Source: Leptospira sp. WS60.C2 (lineage in GTDB: Bacteria > Spirochaetota > Leptospiria > Leptospirales > Leptospiraceae). Taken from it: a DNA stretch of 64,000 nucleotides. Position numbers and translations under genes: made by a program. Numbering within the stretch: the first letter of the stretch is position 1; each line of letters starts with the position of its first letter. Below the pieces are notes generated by a model that was not told the DNA's origin, searched no databases, and was given only the letters and a program-made list of their open reading frames with translations. The stretch covers positions 868,001-932,000 of the forward strand of contig NZ_CP162133.1 of assembly GCF_040833955.1 (NCBI RefSeq), given 5' to 3'. This document shows positions 62,280 to 64,000 of this stretch, in pieces.

Positions 62280-62954
62280 TTATTTTATCAATTTAATTTG
62301 AATTGCTTTTGGGAAACTTGGGCAAGTTTCTACACAAAGTCCACATCCCGTACACGTCGTTCCAGAAAAAACTGGCAAATTTCCCTTAAATTTCACCGTT
62401 TTTTCAATAGGGCAGGTAACAAAACAAGCATTACAGGTTGATTCACCTGTTTTTTCATTGATACAAAATTCTTTGATTAACTTCGCCTTACCAAACTTTG
62501 GTGTATTTTCGGACACTTCGTACGGTAGTAGGGCTTGCTCGGGACAAGCATTGATACATGGCCAGTCCGAGCATAGATGACAGGCTTTGGCGTTGGGATC
62601 AAAATGAGGATAGTTTTTTTCCCCGTTGTTTACTGTAACAGGGAATAAGACGGCGTAAGGGCAGGCAAAAATACATTCGTTACATCCCGTACACAAAGAA
62701 AAAAAATCGTTTGCGGCGCCAGGAGGCAAGGAAAGAGTCTGGAACATTTTTGTTTTCCGTTTCCGAACAGGAGTCGGTTTCTCTTTCGATTGTTTAGAAG
62801 CAGGTGATGGTTTCTTTTTTCTTTTGGGTTTCAGATTTGGGTCTGTTTCTTCCTGCCAAACTTCTTTGATGGCCTCGGAAATTTCTTCCGCTTTGGTAAA
62901 GGTAAATTGGAAAACGGATTTAAATCCTTCGCGAAACAGGTCCTTACGTTTCAT
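62280..62954 (-). CDS. Multi-cluster 4Fe-4S ferredoxin-type protein
   Basis: 224 aa with a basic Lys/Pro-rich N-terminus of about 70 residues. Cysteine clusters typical of NapF/MauM-type proteins follow: CTGCNECIFACPYAVLFP, CHLCSDWPCINACPEQALLP, CNACFVTCPIEK and CTGCGLCVETCPSFPKAI. Together they could hold about four 4Fe-4S centres, so the protein probably transfers electrons in the cytoplasm. The ATG directly follows the murA stop (TAAATG), so it is likely cotranscribed with murA. Its electron partner is not evident. Confidence 0.85.
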   Translation of the reverse strand: MKRKDLFREGFKSVFQFTFTKAEEISEAIKEVWQEETDPNLKPKRKKKPSPASKQSKEKPTPVRKRKTKMFQTLSLPPGAANDFFSLCTGCNECIFACPYAVLFPVTVNNGEKNYPHFDPNAKACHLCSDWPCINACPEQALLPYEVSENTPKFGKAKLIKEFCINEKTGESTCNACFVTCPIEKTVKFKGNLPVFSGTTCTGCGLCVETCPSFPKAIQIKLIK

Positions 62955-64000
62955 TTAGCTGGGAATTCGTTCGATTTGAGCCCCAAGTGACCGTAACCTT
63001 GTATCAATGGACTCAAAACCTCTGTCTATTTGAACAATATTATGGATTTCACTTTGTCCTTCTGCGCAAAGGGCTGCGATGATCATTGCCATTCCAGCTC
63101 GTATATCAGGGCTTGCCACTCGTTGGCCATAAAGACGATTGGCTCCAATCACGATCGCACGATGTGGGTCACACAGAATGATTTGGGCGCCCATTGCAAT
63201 GATATGATCCACAAAGAAAAGCCGGGATTCAAAAAGTTTTTCATGGATAAGAACTGTCCCTTTGCATTGCGTTGCGGTAACAAGAGCAACAGATGTCATG
63301 TCAGCAGGAAACCCTGGCCACGGAGCATCATCGATTTTAGGAGTGGCACCATGGTAATCGGGTATAATTTCCATTTTTTGGTCTGAAGGAACAAGGATCC
63401 CAGTTTCTGTGGGTCTTACTTCAATGCCGAGTCTTGAATAAACCATTCGGATCATACGAATGTCTTCCAGGTTTACGTCCGTGATATGGATTTCTCCTCC
63501 TGTCACAGCGGCAAGGCTGATGAAAGAACCCACTTCCAAATAATCAGAGCCTATCCGGTGTTTTAAGCCACCCTCTGGTGATTTGAGAGAAGTAACACCT
63601 GTGATGGTTAGGTGGTTTGTGCCAATGCCTTCCATTTTGGCTCCCGCAGCGACTAAAAAGCGACAAAGTCCTTGGACATGTGGTTCGGACGCAGCATTGC
63701 GAATGATGGTGGTTCCTTCGGCAAAAACAGCGGCCATCACAGCATTTTCTGTAGCAGTGACAGAGGCTTCATCGAGAAGGATGTCTTTACCAAACAGACG
63801 GTCAGCTGTGATCATATAGCCATCAGGGAAAACTTCAATTTTGGCACCTAGTGCTTCGAGGGCGAGAAGGTGTGTGTCCATCCGCCTGCGTCCTATTTTG
63901 TCTCCACCTGGTTTCGGTAAAAAGACACGGCCAGTCCGTGCTAAGATGGGGCCTGCGAGTGTGACAGCCCCTCGGAGTTGGGAACAAAGTTCATACGGTA
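62955..64000 (-). CDS. murA: UDP-N-acetylglucosamine 1-carboxyvinyltransferase (5' part beyond window)
   Basis: The reading frame continues to the right edge ([20 protein letters not shown], then [14 protein letters not shown]), so the 308-aa stretch starting at ATG 63881 is not a full gene. The visible part has the MurA second-domain motifs: [59 protein letters not shown] and [12 protein letters not shown]. It makes the first committed peptidoglycan intermediate. The loop PGGDKIG has Asp (codon 63900-63902) where most MurA have the catalytic Cys. The polyferredoxin gene follows directly. Confidence 0.95.
   Translation of the reverse strand, partial: PYELCSQLRGAVTLAGPILARTGRVFLPKPGGDKIGRRRMDTHLLALEALGAKIEVFPDGYMITADRLFGKDILLDEASVTATENAVMAAVFAEGTTIIRNAASEPHVQGLCRFLVAAGAKMEGIGTNHLTITGVTSLKSPEGGLKHRIGSDYLEVGSFISLAAVTGGEIHITDVNLEDIRMIRMVYSRLGIEVRPTETGILVPSDQKMEIIPDYHGATPKIDDAPWPGFPADMTSVALVTATQCKGTVLIHEKLFESRLFFVDHIIAMGAQIILCDPHRAIVIGANRLYGQRVASPDIRAGMAMIIAALCAEGQSEIHNIVQIDRGFESIDTRLRSLGAQIERIPS

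Noticed and set aside
1..64000. CRISPR arrays, tRNA genes, transposases or phage genes
   Set aside because: I saw no regularly spaced direct repeats with spacers, no tRNA T-loop pattern that folds, and no transposase, integrase or phage-like product.

Overview
The window is a piece of a Leptospira chromosome, most likely from the saprophytic clade (L. biflexa / L. meyeri type). The evidence is moderate-to-low GC, an isolated 5S rRNA gene, spirochaete periplasmic-flagellum genes (flbB, fliJ, flhF, flhG, whiG/fliA, a FapA-like protein), and many leptospiral-style lipoproteins and beta-barrel proteins. It also holds several PP2C/SpoIIE and hybrid histidine-kinase signalling proteins. No transposase, phage gene, CRISPR array or tRNA was recognised. 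The genus call rests on protein character and gene order, not on a database match.

Left part (1-9.0 kb): a 5'-complete, 3'-cut FecA-like TonB receptor and an outer-membrane-like protein diverge from a shared 459-bp intergenic region. Next comes a lone 5S rRNA followed by about 750 bp of degenerate, roughly 200-bp repeated modules. Each module carries an intrinsic terminator, and one is a clear copy of the 5S 3' end. A PAS-PAS-HisKA-REC hybrid kinase, a non-canonical NRAMP-family transporter and an NhaC-type antiporter follow.

9.1-21.9 kb is one long + strand run: a sigma-70-like regulator, a STAS anti-sigma antagonist, a 1015-aa AsmA-like protein, a DUF1318-like lipoprotein and a 2646-aa TolB-propeller/TPR lipoprotein. 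The last three are tightly packed. They look like an envelope-spanning module comparable to enterobacterial YdbH-YnbE-YdbL with a giant extra partner.

21.9-38.8 kb mixes housekeeping genes (an HtrA-type protease, an aminotransferase, murI-purM, an enoyl-CoA hydratase, glycogen phosphorylase) with exported proteins. The latter include two zincin-like lipoproteins (HEMAH and HELGH), two beta-barrel proteins, a DUF192 lipoprotein and a HEAT-repeat protein with no ordinary start codon next to its signal peptide. 39.1-42.7 kb holds a small protein with an elaborate leader, a Wzm/Wzt polysaccharide exporter pair and a UDP-glucose/GDP-mannose dehydrogenase. A thioredoxin-TPR protein, hisE, lpxK and a split mnmC/mnmD pair follow.

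47.1-54.9 kb is the motility-regulation operon: flhF, flhG, a membrane protein, the sigma-28 gene, a FapA-like gene, a small unknown, an SwrB/DUF6115-like protein, a RemA-like protein and gmk. 54.9-60.8 kb carries flbB-fliJ and fliI on the minus strand. A 3.2-kb + strand gene for a 7TM kinase-REC-PP2C receptor lies between fliJ and fliI. The right edge has a lipoprotein, a small Cys-rich protein, a polyferredoxin and the 3' part of murA. The encoded MurA has Asp in place of the catalytic, fosfomycin-targeted Cys.
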